Under the pieces are notes generated by a model. It was not told the DNA's origin, did no database searches, and saw nothing but the letters and a program-made list of their open reading frames with translations. Shown piece by piece: positions 14,963-23,559 of a DNA stretch of 30,159 nt. Positions within the stretch are counted from its first letter, which is position 1; every line of letters starts with the position of its first letter. This DNA comes from Hellea sp042093735 (lineage in GTDB: Bacteria; Pseudomonadota; Alphaproteobacteria; Caulobacterales; Maricaulaceae). Both the position numbers and the translations under genes were made by a program. Where the stretch lies: the NCBI GenBank assembly GCA_042093735.1, contig JBELEM010000023.1, positions 1-30,159 on the forward strand. The letters are read 5' to 3'.

Positions 14963-16126
14963 TTAACGCGAAATCCTTATCATTTTACTAGGCAACAACG
15001 CATAAATTGCGCCATCAGGACCCGGTGTCACATCTCGAACTCTGCCCAAATCTTTGAACAATATCACCTCGGAAACATAACTTCCATTTTTTACCTTTAT
15101 TATTCTAGCCGATTGATCAGCCAGAGCCCCCACTAGAAGATGGTCATTCCACTCGGAAAACATTTCACCTTTGTATACTTCTAAGGAGCTGACAGCTATT
15201 GAAGGGGTCCAATAGCTTTTTGGCTGTTCCATATCTGGTAAATCAACAAATTCTGTTAGCACAGATCCGTCATAGTTAATTCCATAAGAAACTTTAGGCC
15301 ATCCATAATTCAAACCAGGCTTAATAACATTTAGCTCATCCCCCCCTTTCGGTCCGTGTTCAGTTTCCCAAACAATATTTGAAACTGGGTGCACCACAAT
15401 ACCCTGAGGGTTTCTGTTACCATAAGTGTAAATTGACGGATACATGCTACGACCATCGTTAAAAGGATTGCTTCTGGGAACCGTGCCATCAGTTTTTAAT
15501 CTGTGAATCTTTCCATTAGGCACATTCAGAGATTGAGACATATCCATTACGCCACGATCACCAATACCAAAATACAGATGGTCATTATTATCAAAAGTTA
15601 TTCTCGATCCAAAATGAAACCCCGTATTCATATAATCTTTAGGTTTAGCTTGGAATAAAACCTCTTCGTTTTTCCAAACCACAACATCTGAACTGTAAGA
15701 TAACTTTCCTCTAACGATCTTAGTCATTGTTTTTTCTGGAGTATTTTTATCTGCATCAGAAAAACTTAGATAAATCCAACCATTTTTACTATAATTTGGG
15801 TCTAATGCTACATCAAGCAATCCACCCTGCCCTTTATTCGCTACAGCCGGAGTTCCTATTACTTTCTTTTTTGAGTCTGGTGTAACTAAAAGTAAATTAC
15901 CCTTTTTCTCTGTTATAAGCGCTACTCCTTCAGTAATAAAACTAACCCCCCAAGGTGCATCTAAATCAACAGCCCAGTCTTCAATTAAAAGTTGTTGCGC
16001 TACGACCGAAACTTCATTCACTGGAGTAGGTAATTCCTTTGCAGAAACACTTATTAACGCCAGCAAATAGATAAACAAAAGGAAGATATAATAATTTATC
16101 ACTTTTATATTATTGAAAGTCTTCAC
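14963..16126 (-). CDS. Secreted PQQ-dependent sugar dehydrogenase (YliI/Asd-like)
   Basis: A 387-residue protein with an N-terminal hydrophobic export signal (YYIFLLFIYLLALISVSA), then a six-bladed beta-propeller of the glucose/sorbosone dehydrogenase family: LDAPWGVSFI, GGLLDVALDPNY, FGSRITFDNNDHLYFGIGDRG, YGNRNPQGIVVHP, and WETEHGPKGGDELNVI followed by LNYGWPKVSYG, the most conserved part. Members oxidise aldoses in the periplasm with PQQ as cofactor and calcium; whether this organism makes PQQ cannot be seen here. It lies 26 nt after tpiA and 1 nt before a carbonic anhydrase gene. Confidence 0.9.
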   Translation of the reverse strand: MKTFNNIKVINYYIFLLFIYLLALISVSAKELPTPVNEVSVVAQQLLIEDWAVDLDAPWGVSFITEGVALITEKKGNLLLVTPDSKKKVIGTPAVANKGQGGLLDVALDPNYSKNGWIYLSFSDADKNTPEKTMTKIVRGKLSYSSDVVVWKNEEVLFQAKPKDYMNTGFHFGSRITFDNNDHLYFGIGDRGVMDMSQSLNVPNGKIHRLKTDGTVPRSNPFNDGRSMYPSIYTYGNRNPQGIVVHPVSNIVWETEHGPKGGDELNVIKPGLNYGWPKVSYGINYDGSVLTEFVDLPDMEQPKSYWTPSIAVSSLEVYKGEMFSEWNDHLLVGALADQSARIIKVKNGSYVSEVILFKDLGRVRDVTPGPDGAIYALLPSKMIRISR

Positions 16127-16152
16127 TAATTAAACTCCTAAAACAAAAAAAT

Positions 16153-16869
16153 CTATCCAGCCGCCCTAGCAATACATGCAAAGTCCGCCATATCTAAACT
16201 GGCGCCCCCCACAAGTACACCATTAACATTTTCTACTCGTAAGATTTCAGCTGCATTTTTTGTGTTAACAGATCCTCCATATAAGATTTTTATATCAGGT
16301 CCTATAATGTTTCTGATCTCAATATGCATATCTCTAATATCATCAATGGAGGCAGTTACACCTGTTCCAATTGCCCAAATTGGCTCATAAGCTATGATAA
16401 AACCCTTATCTAAAGTAGTAATTGATTTTTTAATTTGTTCTGAAACAAACTTATGAGCTTGACCAGATTTTCTAATTTCTAAATTCTCACCAACACAGAC
16501 TATTGGTGTCAAATCCTCTTCAAAAACTTTAATTACTTTAAGAGAAACTTCTTCATTGCTTTCCCCCATAGCCCTTCTTTCTGAATGACCTAAAATAACA
16601 AACTTAACGTCAAAATTTTTCAACATACCAGCACTTATTTCCCCAGTGAAAGCACCTTTATCAAGATAGTGGCAATTTTGAGAACCTAATTGGATGTTAG
16701 TATCCCTACACAAATTCATCATTCCAGGAATTAATAATGAAGGAGGGCATAGAACAATATCAATGTGATCGCGAGCATGTGATGGATAGATCCCATCAAA
16801 TTTCGTTGGCTTATTTGAGCATGCAGGCTCACCATTCATTTTCCAATTACCCACAATTAATTTTTTCAT
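16153..16869 (-). CDS. tpiA: Triosephosphate isomerase
   Basis: Interconverts dihydroxyacetone phosphate and glyceraldehyde 3-phosphate in glycolysis and gluconeogenesis. The catalytic residues are all visible: Lys10 in GNWKMNG, His95 in LGHSERR, Glu162 in YEPIWAIGTG, then the phosphate loops GGSVN and GVLVGGASL. At 238 residues it is slightly shorter than the usual 250. AAGGA stands 6 nt before the ATG. It is divergent from the ppiD-like gene over 120 nt, a common alphaproteobacterial arrangement (secG and pyrG, often beside tpiA, are not here). It heads an operon with the sugar dehydrogenase and carbonic anhydrase genes. Confidence 0.97.
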   Translation of the reverse strand: MKKLIVGNWKMNGEPACSNKPTKFDGIYPSHARDHIDIVLCPPSLLIPGMMNLCRDTNIQLGSQNCHYLDKGAFTGEISAGMLKNFDVKFVILGHSERRAMGESNEEVSLKVIKVFEEDLTPIVCVGENLEIRKSGQAHKFVSEQIKKSITTLDKGFIIAYEPIWAIGTGVTASIDDIRDMHIEIRNIIGPDIKILYGGSVNTKNAAEILRVENVNGVLVGGASLDMADFACIARAAG

Positions 16870-16893
16870 AATTAATCCTTCGTACTTTTTATA

Positions 16894-16922
16894 ATAATGC
16901 CAACATAAAAACGATATAACAA
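16894..16922 (-). promoter_or_regulatory. Candidate tpiA promoter
   Basis: On the leftward strand, TTGTTA (16922-16917) and CATTAT (16899-16894) are separated by 17 nt; each matches 4 of 6 sigma-70 consensus bases. A start near 16887 would leave a short leader of roughly 18 nt that still holds the AAGGA ribosome site. The region is AT-rich, so the match may be chance. Confidence 0.3.
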
Positions 16923-16989
16923 GGTTAATCGCACTTGAATCAAGTCTTCCCCACAGGTAAGTAAATACTGAATTAAACAGGACCTAAAC

Positions 16990-18909
16990 ATGACGAAGAC
17001 TATAGGCGAAAAAATTCGTAACTTTATGGTAGCAATTCTAGTCGGCTTACTAGTTGTGGCATTTGCTGTCTGGGGTGTAAATGACGTATTTACTGCCCGC
17101 GCTGGAGACTCAATTGTTACCATCGGAGATTTCGACATAAGCTCTCAAGAATTTGCAGAAGCGTTCGAACGTCAATTGCAAACACAAAACAGAGACAATG
17201 GAACCTCAATTACGAATGCGGAGGCATTTGCAAGCGGCCTTCATAACCAAGTGCTTCAAGAGTTAGTTACTAATGAAATCATCGAAATAGATGCAAACGA
17301 CTTAGGAGTTGGGGTTAACAGGAGAACTGCAAGAAACGTAGTAAAAGAAATAACTAACTTTCAAAACGACTTAACGGGTGAGTTTAGTGAAGAAAAAATG
17401 GAAAGCTTGTTGTCACAAAATCGCATCACAAGAAATCAATTTGAAAAAGATATCTATAGCACGCTTCGTAGACAGCAAACCATTCCAGCAATTATTGGTG
17501 GAATTTCCATTCCAGAAATATACTCAACCCAACTTTACAGGTATGTCACTGAACAACGAAAGATAAATTTTATTACCATTTCACACGATGATATAATGGA
17601 TCCAAAGACGCCAACCGAGACTGAACTAAAAAGCTATATCGACGAATTTGACTATGTTTACACAGCTCCCGAATATAGGAAAATAACATTACTACGTCTT
17701 GAACCCTTCGACATCACTCCGGATATGAAAGTTTCTGAGGATGAAATTCTAGCCGCGTTTCAATACAAAATAGACCTTGGCGAGTTAGGAGCACCAGAAA
17801 AGAGAACGGTTGTTCAGATTACTGCCCTTGATGAAAACTCAGCAAAGAAAGCAGCTGATATGCTATCCTCAGGCCAAGATCCAAATTCTGTGGCCAGCAC
17901 TCTCGGTTTGATACAGCCTGAAATCTACACAAATGTAGTTAAAGATGAAATACTAGATCCAATTACAGCAGAAGAATCATTCAAGATGAAAGAAACAGAA
18001 TCTAAATCAATACTTGGTAGTTTAGGAAATTGGTACGCTATTAGTGTATCATCAATATCTCCAGCTGAGTCACCCAATTACGAGTTGCAAAAAGAAGCTC
18101 TTCGTCAAACACTTCTGACTGAAAAAGCACAAGAGGAAATATATGATATAACCGGTACAATAGAGGACTTAATGACAGATGGTTTAACCTTAGAAGAAAT
18201 ATCTGATGCCATTAACTGGCCTCTTTCATATTATGACTACATTGACAGATCAGGATCAGATCAAACCGGTATGAAAATGAATGGCTTTGAGGCAATACCT
18301 GGTATTGCTTCTGATGAAAGCATTTTAGAGGAAACTTTTATTGCCGACTTAGGCTTTGAAACTGATCTCTTTGAAACTCGGAACGGTGGATATGCAAGTG
18401 TTAGAGTTGATGAAATTATAGACAGTCAGAGAATGCCTTATGAAGAGGTAAAGTACTCAGCAACTCAAGCATGGAAACAGTCGCAAAAGAATAATCTTCT
18501 CAACTCACTGGCGACTAAAATTGTAAAAGATATCAATGAGGGTGCAACTTTGAAAGAAGCAGTTTTAGATCTCAAAAATAAATCTATCACAGAACAAATA
18601 ATTGTAAGAGGACAACCATCACAAAATTTAGGCAATAACATTATTGCAGATATTTTTAGTTCTGATGCTGGGGCAGTCGTTCAAGGCGAAGCTCCTAAAA
18701 TTAATACCAGACAAATTGCTATACTAGAGGAAGTACTATCAAGTGAAGAGTTTCCAACAGGTGAAATACTTAAAATAATTCAAGAGCGATCATCTCAAGA
18801 GATAAGTAATGATCTTCAGAACGCTTACCAGCAAGCTATTTTGAAGGATAATACTCTGAGTGAATACCCAGAAAAAATTAAAGTAGTTCTGGGTATTACA
18901 GAAGAGTAA
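16990..18909 (+). CDS. ppiD: PpiD/SurA-type peptidylprolyl isomerase, inner-membrane foldase
   Basis: A 639-residue protein with a short cytosolic N-terminus, one transmembrane helix (about residues 13-30, MVAILVGLLVVAFAVWGV), then a large periplasmic part. The FDISSQEFAEAFERQLQ and VLQELVTNEIIEIDANDLG segments match the SurA-N-like chaperone domain, and the KRTVVQITALDENSAKKAADML region is the place of a weak parvulin domain. PpiD acts at the Sec translocon exit as a chaperone for secreted proteins; isomerase activity is often lost. Length and layout match alphaproteobacterial PpiD. It is followed by trpE after only 2 nt, so the trp genes probably depend on its promoter in the 120-nt tpiA-ppiD gap. 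Confidence 0.88.
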   Translation: MTKTIGEKIRNFMVAILVGLLVVAFAVWGVNDVFTARAGDSIVTIGDFDISSQEFAEAFERQLQTQNRDNGTSITNAEAFASGLHNQVLQELVTNEIIEIDANDLGVGVNRRTARNVVKEITNFQNDLTGEFSEEKMESLLSQNRITRNQFEKDIYSTLRRQQTIPAIIGGISIPEIYSTQLYRYVTEQRKINFITISHDDIMDPKTPTETELKSYIDEFDYVYTAPEYRKITLLRLEPFDITPDMKVSEDEILAAFQYKIDLGELGAPEKRTVVQITALDENSAKKAADMLSSGQDPNSVASTLGLIQPEIYTNVVKDEILDPITAEESFKMKETESKSILGSLGNWYAISVSSISPAESPNYELQKEALRQTLLTEKAQEEIYDITGTIEDLMTDGLTLEEISDAINWPLSYYDYIDRSGSDQTGMKMNGFEAIPGIASDESILEETFIADLGFETDLFETRNGGYASVRVDEIIDSQRMPYEEVKYSATQAWKQSQKNNLLNSLATKIVKDINEGATLKEAVLDLKNKSITEQIIVRGQPSQNLGNNIIADIFSSDAGAVVQGEAPKINTRQIAILEEVLSSEEFPTGEILKIIQERSSQEISNDLQNAYQQAILKDNTLSEYPEKIKVVLGITEE

Positions 18910-18911
18910 AG

Positions 18912-20369
18912 ATGACATATCAAATTACTCCAACTCCTGAAGATTTCAATCCTTCAAAACCTCAGCTAGTATATTCTAGAATTATAAATGACATAGACAC
19001 CCCTGTATCAGCTTTCTTAAAAATCGCGGAAAACAAACCCTACGCCTTTCTATTTGAGTCAGTTCAAGGTGGAGAGATTAGAGGAAGATACTCTTTTTTA
19101 GGATTTTCGCCTGATATTATATGGAAATCCCATGGAGATATAAGTTTTATATCGAGAGATGGTGGCAAATTCGAACAATCGAAAAAAAAGCCTCTGGAGT
19201 CCCTGAGATCTTTACAGGAAGAAAGTTCCTTTGTTTTGCCAAAAGGAATACCCCCAATGGCAGCTGGATTGTTTGGCTATCTGGGCTATGACCTAATACG
19301 CCAGGTAGAAAAATTACCTACTAACTCAAAAGACCCTATCAATACACCAGATGCTATTATGGTAAGGCCATCATTAATCGCAATTTTTGACTCAATAGCA
19401 CAAGAAATTATTATCGCCTCTCCTGTTTACGCCTCAGGAAGTTATGAGAGTGCTGTTAACAAAATTCACGAGGTAGTAAGAGAACTAAACACACCTATAA
19501 ACAACAATATTAATCAAAATTCAGATACTCAAGGTATAATTCCAAAGATGGGTACATCTCTAAAACAATTCACCGACAGGGTTAATAAAGCAAAAAATTA
19601 TATATTATCAGGTGACATTTTTCAGGTTGTTATTGGTCAAAGGTTTTCTGCACCTTTTAAACACAAAGATTTTTCTCTGTATCGGTCCCTAAGGAGACTA
19701 AATCCCTCACCATTTATGTACTTTTTAAATTTTGATGATCACAGTGTTGTTGGCTCCAGCCCGGAAATATTAGTTCGACTTAGGAATAAAAAAATAACTA
19801 TAAGACCCATAGCCGGAACTCGGCCTCGAGGTAAAACCGAAAGTGAAGACCTTCAAAATGAACAAGACCTAATTAACGATCCGAAAGAATGCTCTGAGCA
19901 CCTTATGCTCTTAGATTTAGGTAGAAATGATGTTGGACGGGTAGCAAAGCCAGGCACTGTGGAAGTCACTGAAAAATTCATAGTAGAAAGATACAGTCAC
20001 GTCATGCACATAGTGTCCAATGTTGAGGGTGAAATACTAGATGGCTGTGACGCAATTACTGCATTATTTGCCGGTTTTCCTGCAGGAACTGTATCGGGAG
20101 CACCTAAATTAAGGGCAATGGAAATAATAAACGAGTTAGAAGATGAAAAACGTGGTATTTACGCAGGTGCAATTGGGTATATTGGATCAAATGGAGACAT
20201 GGACACTGCAATTGCCTTAAGAACAGGAATTATTAAGGATAAGATACTACACGTAAGGGCAGGAGCTGGAATAGTCATAGACTCTAAACCAAAATTAGAA
20301 TTTGAAGAAACTCTTCATAAATCTGCAGCTTTGTTCAAAGCAGCAGAACAAAGTGTTAAATTTAATTAG
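18912..20369 (+). CDS. trpE: Anthranilate synthase component I
   Basis: Converts chorismate plus ammonia or glutamine to anthranilate, the first committed step of tryptophan synthesis, together with TrpG. At 485 residues it is full length. The N-terminal domain has FLFESVQGGEIRGRYSFLG, the region that binds feedback tryptophan, and the C-terminal chorismate-binding domain has PIAGTRPRGKTESED, LMLLDLGRNDVGRV, FPAGTVSGAPKLRAMEII and GAGIVIDSKPKLEFEET with the Mg-binding Glu residues. It begins 2 nt after ppiD and ends 8 nt before trpG. No leader peptide or attenuator can lie in so short a gap, so regulation is probably by enzyme feedback. Confidence 0.96.
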   Translation: MTYQITPTPEDFNPSKPQLVYSRIINDIDTPVSAFLKIAENKPYAFLFESVQGGEIRGRYSFLGFSPDIIWKSHGDISFISRDGGKFEQSKKKPLESLRSLQEESSFVLPKGIPPMAAGLFGYLGYDLIRQVEKLPTNSKDPINTPDAIMVRPSLIAIFDSIAQEIIIASPVYASGSYESAVNKIHEVVRELNTPINNNINQNSDTQGIIPKMGTSLKQFTDRVNKAKNYILSGDIFQVVIGQRFSAPFKHKDFSLYRSLRRLNPSPFMYFLNFDDHSVVGSSPEILVRLRNKKITIRPIAGTRPRGKTESEDLQNEQDLINDPKECSEHLMLLDLGRNDVGRVAKPGTVEVTEKFIVERYSHVMHIVSNVEGEILDGCDAITALFAGFPAGTVSGAPKLRAMEIINELEDEKRGIYAGAIGYIGSNGDMDTAIALRTGIIKDKILHVRAGAGIVIDSKPKLEFEETLHKSAALFKAAEQSVKFN

Positions 20370-20377
20370 GATTAAAT

Positions 20378-20953
20378 GTGCTACTAGTTATAGATAATTA
20401 CGATAGTTTTACGTACAATTTAGTTCATTATGCTCAAGAACTTGGTGCGCAAACAAAAGTAGTTCGCAATGATGAAATTAGCGTTTCTGATGCGATATCA
20501 ATAGGAGCGAATGGCATTCTACTTTCACCAGGACCATGTACACCAAATGAAGCAGGAATATGTCTTGATTTAATCACTCGAGCACCCAAGGATTTACCGA
20601 TACTCGGAATTTGCTTAGGACACCAATCTATAGGACAAGCTCTAGGGGGCAAAGTTATTCAAGCAAAACAAATCATGCATGGAAAAACATCAACGATCCA
20701 CCATAACAATTCTGGCTTATTTAAAGATATACACGGACCATTTAAAGCGACCAGATATCACAGTTTGTCTATAGAACGTGAAACACTTCCTGATTGCTTA
20801 GAAGTAAATGCCTGGGTTGATGATCAAGAAATTATGTCTATCAATCATAAAACCAGACCTATTTATGGCCTCCAGTTTCACCCTGAGTCTATAGCATCAG
20901 AAAATGGCCATGAGTTAATCAATCAATTTTTAAAAATTTCCGGTATACGTTGA
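20378..20953 (+). CDS. trpG: Anthranilate synthase component II (glutamine amidotransferase)
   Basis: A 191-residue class I glutamine amidotransferase supplying ammonia to TrpE. The triad is Cys79 (GICLGHQ), His168 and Glu170 (FHPES); the oxyanion loop LLSPGPCTPNEAG is present. In many bacteria the same protein also serves aminodeoxychorismate synthase for folate, and no separate pabA is visible here. The start is GTG at 20378, with AGGA about 7 nt upstream; an ATG two bases earlier is out of frame. Its TGA stop overlaps the TTG start of trpD (TTGA). Confidence 0.95.
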   Translation: MLLVIDNYDSFTYNLVHYAQELGAQTKVVRNDEISVSDAISIGANGILLSPGPCTPNEAGICLDLITRAPKDLPILGICLGHQSIGQALGGKVIQAKQIMHGKTSTIHHNNSGLFKDIHGPFKATRYHSLSIERETLPDCLEVNAWVDDQEIMSINHKTRPIYGLQFHPESIASENGHELINQFLKISGIR

Positions 20954-21906
20954 CTAATTTCGAACAAAATATGCGCTCTATTTTATTGGGCAAAAAAAGT
21001 GAAACAGAGATTGTTACTTTTTTGGAAGATATAAATCACTCAGGTCTGACTGCTGAGCAAGTTAAAATAGGTGTTGATATAATGATAGAAAACATGACTG
21101 GTATCAATATACCAGATGCCATGGATGTTGTGGGAACTGGCGGTACAGGTCTTAAAACTTTATCAATTTCAACTGCTGTCGCCATAGTTTCAGCTAGTGC
21201 AGGAGCAAGAGTAGCAAAGCATGGAAACCGTGCGGCCAGCTCTTTAACTGGAACTGCCGATACGCTTTCTCATCTGGGGGTCAACTTAAACGTAAAACCT
21301 GATAAAATAATTGAATGCGTAGAAAAGTGCGGTGTAGGCTTTCTTTTCGCACCAAACCATCATCCCGCAATGCGTTTTGTTGCGTCCGCACGCAAAGTAA
21401 TAGGGAAAAGAACTATATTTAATTTATTAGGACCAATGAGCAATCCTGCAAGAACAAAAAAAATGCTAGTCGGCGTGTGCGACGATGATTGGAGGAGTTT
21501 AATGTCTGAAGCATTTAATAGACTGAATGCTAAGCACGTTTGGGTAGTTCACGGCCAAGATGGTTTAGATGAGATTACCACGACAGGACTCACTAATATT
21601 TCTGAAGTAAAGGACGGGGAAATACGTAGCTTTACTTTAGACCCAAGAGAATTCGATATAAAAATCGTAGATTTAGAAAAATTGAAAGGTGGAAATCCTA
21701 AAAAAAATGCAGCCGCATTGATGAATTTACTTGATGGCATTAAAGGTCCATACAGAGACATAGTGCGTTTAAATGCTGGAGTAAGTCTTATGATATCAGG
21801 TATATCTGAAAATATAGAAACTGGAATTGAGATTGCTACTGATTGTATTGATAGTGGCGCAGCAAAAGACACACTCCAAAAACTGGTAAAAATCAGTAAT
21901 GAGTAA
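20950..21906 (+). CDS. trpD: Anthranilate phosphoribosyltransferase
   Basis: Transfers phosphoribose from PRPP to anthranilate, the second tryptophan step. Anchors are KHGNRAASS, GVGFLFAPNHHPAMRFVASARKVIG and IFNLLGPMSNPA. The PRPP loop reads GTGGTGLKTLSIST; the family norm is GTGGDG, so an Asp is replaced by Thr. At 318 residues it is a little short. The likely start is a TTG overlapping the trpG TGA stop (TTGA); an ATG seven codons downstream (20971) would also leave the first helix largely intact. It overlaps trpC by 8 nt. Confidence 0.93.
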   Translation: MTNFEQNMRSILLGKKSETEIVTFLEDINHSGLTAEQVKIGVDIMIENMTGINIPDAMDVVGTGGTGLKTLSISTAVAIVSASAGARVAKHGNRAASSLTGTADTLSHLGVNLNVKPDKIIECVEKCGVGFLFAPNHHPAMRFVASARKVIGKRTIFNLLGPMSNPARTKKMLVGVCDDDWRSLMSEAFNRLNAKHVWVVHGQDGLDEITTTGLTNISEVKDGEIRSFTLDPREFDIKIVDLEKLKGGNPKKNAAALMNLLDGIKGPYRDIVRLNAGVSLMISGISENIETGIEIATDCIDSGAAKDTLQKLVKISNE

Positions 21907-22699
21907 CACATTGATGGACACACCGAATGTACTAAAAAAAATAGCAGCATATAAAAAAAATGAAGTTTTATTTTTGAAATCCACTACCACAATTGATTTG
22001 TTGAGAGATTCAACAAAAAATATTTCTGCCCCGAAGGGTTTTTTAAGAGCCATAAAAAAAAGTAAGCACCGAGCTGTGATAGCAGAAATTAAAAAGGCTA
22101 GCCCTTCTAAAGGGGTCATTTGCAATAATTTTAATCCAATAAAAATAGCTAAGGAATTTGAAAGTGCTGGCGCAACTTGCATGTCAGTATTGACCGATAG
22201 TCCGGGTTTCCAAGGTTCAAATGAAATTTTTAAACAAGTAAGAGAAAACACTAAACTCCCACTTCTTAGAAAAGACTTTATGATCGACCCAATTCAAATA
22301 ACTGAAAGTCGAGTAATGGGAGCAGACTGCATACTAATAATTATGGCCATGGTTAATGATTTCACAGCCAAACTTCTATTAAATGAGAGCAAAAAATTGG
22401 GAATGGATGCTCTTGTTGAGACACATAATGATAGCGAATTTGATCGAGCAATTCAATTGGGCGCAGAATTAATAGGGATAAATAATCGAGATCTACGTAC
22501 CTTTCAAACATCGTTGGATACGTTTGGGAAATTATCCTGTAAAGCCCCAAAAGGCACGACCCTAATTGCTGAAAGCGGCATAAATACCAGATCTGATATA
22601 AAAAAATTAGAAAAACTAGGGGCCCACGGCTACCTTATTGGAGAGAGCCTAATGAGAGAAAATAATATAAGTATAACACTAAATAACTTTGTAAAATGA
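21899..22699 (+). CDS. trpC: Indole-3-glycerol phosphate synthase
   Basis: Closes the indole ring from carboxyphenylaminodeoxyribulose phosphate, the fourth tryptophan step. The 266-residue TIM barrel has VIAEIKKASPSKGVI with catalytic Glu and Lys, LLRKDFMIDPIQI with the acid Lys, VETHND, INNRDLRTF and LIAESGI. It is a stand-alone enzyme; trpF, trpB and trpA are not in the window. Start is ATG 21899, overlapping the trpD stop region by 8 nt; another ATG at 21914 is possible. It overlaps the next gene by ATGA. Confidence 0.95.
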   Translation: MSNTLMDTPNVLKKIAAYKKNEVLFLKSTTTIDLLRDSTKNISAPKGFLRAIKKSKHRAVIAEIKKASPSKGVICNNFNPIKIAKEFESAGATCMSVLTDSPGFQGSNEIFKQVRENTKLPLLRKDFMIDPIQITESRVMGADCILIIMAMVNDFTAKLLLNESKKLGMDALVETHNDSEFDRAIQLGAELIGINNRDLRTFQTSLDTFGKLSCKAPKGTTLIAESGINTRSDIKKLEKLGAHGYLIGESLMRENNISITLNNFVK

Positions 22700-23469
22700 A
22701 GGGTACAATAAATTCTGGCTATCATACCAAGCATATAGCTTGGATTGAATTTTCTAATCCAAAAAAAAGAAATGCTCTCTCATTACAGATGTGGAAAAAT
22801 TTACCTCAAGTTATTAAAAAATTAAAAAATGATAAAAATCTAAGGGTGCTCATCGTAAGGGGTGAAGGAGACTCATTTAGCGCAGGAGGAGATATTTCTG
22901 AGTTTAAAGCTGTCTTTGCCACCCCTAATTCATCGTATGATTTTAGTAAATCTATTAATAAAGCATTTAATGCTCTGGTGCACTTTCCCAGACCTACAAA
23001 AGCTATGATTAAAGGGGGAGCTGTAGGCGGTGGGTGCGGTTTAGCTCTTGCTTGTGATATACGCATAGCATCAGAAAATGCTTATCTAGCTGTTACGCCT
23101 GCTAAATTAGGCATCATATACCCATTTTCAGAAATAAAAAGACTGGTTGCGACCGTTGGAATTTCTAAGGCTAAAGATATGCTTTTTTCAGCACGAATTA
23201 TTAAAGCAGATGAAGCTAAAAAACTTAGCATGTTAAATCATGTATTCTCAACCAAAGAACTAGAGATGAAAACTTTAGAGTATGCTGCCTTATTGGCAAA
23301 TAATTCGCCAAATTCACTAATGATAATTAAAGAAATTATAAGTGAAATAGAAAACGGAAAAATAAAAGCAAGTCCCACAATAAATGAAAAAATAAATAAT
23401 GCGTTCGACAGTGAGGATTTTCGAAAAGGATATGAAGCTTTTTTAAAAAAAATAAAACCAATATTTTAA
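22696..23469 (+). CDS. Enoyl-CoA hydratase/isomerase family protein
   Basis: A 257-residue crotonase-fold enzyme. The two oxyanion-hole segments are clear: DSFSAGGDISEF and KGGAVGGGCGLALACDIRIAS. The catalytic region reads AVTPAKLGIIYPFSEIKRL; the usual second Glu position is not the standard hydratase pair, so the reaction could be isomerisation, decarboxylation or hydration. Its ATG overlaps the trpC TGA (ATGA), so it is translated from the trp message. Where many Alphaproteobacteria carry moaC and moeA between trpC and lexA, this genome has this gene. No link to tryptophan synthesis is known. Confidence 0.88.
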   Translation: MKGTINSGYHTKHIAWIEFSNPKKRNALSLQMWKNLPQVIKKLKNDKNLRVLIVRGEGDSFSAGGDISEFKAVFATPNSSYDFSKSINKAFNALVHFPRPTKAMIKGGAVGGGCGLALACDIRIASENAYLAVTPAKLGIIYPFSEIKRLVATVGISKAKDMLFSARIIKADEAKKLSMLNHVFSTKELEMKTLEYAALLANNSPNSLMIIKEIISEIENGKIKASPTINEKINNAFDSEDFRKGYEAFLKKIKPIF

Positions 23470-23509
23470 AGGCCAGAACAAAATAAAGTAGAAAGCTTGA
23501 CTTTGTTAA

Positions 23510-23524
23510 GAACATCTATAGAAC
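23510..23524. promoter_or_regulatory. LexA (SOS) box of the lexA promoter
   Basis: GAACATCTATAGAAC is GAAC-N7-GAAC, the reverse complement of the alphaproteobacterial LexA consensus GTTC-N7-GTTC, with both half-sites perfect. It lies 35 nt before the lexA ATG. A TTGACT at 23497-23502 is a good -35 element just upstream, and the box would cover the -10 region (TATAGA at 23517-23522, though the 14-nt spacer is short). LexA bound here would block its own promoter, the normal autoregulation. Confidence 0.85.
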
Positions 23525-23559
23525 AAAGATGAATGTTGCTATTTTGTTCGAGGTCAAAA

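Noticed and set aside
18910..18911. trp attenuator or leader peptide before trpE
   Set aside because: Only two bases separate ppiD from trpE, so no leader or attenuator can lie there.
21549..22251. Long open frames on the reverse strand of trpD and trpC
   Set aside because: They are antisense to two clearly conserved enzymes, resemble no family and have no ribosome site or spacing logic; they are shadows of the codon pattern.
23533..23559. Nine extra N-terminal residues of LexA from an upstream TTG
   Set aside because: They lack family resemblance, and the ATG at 23560 has GAGG at proper distance and the usual LexA N-terminus.
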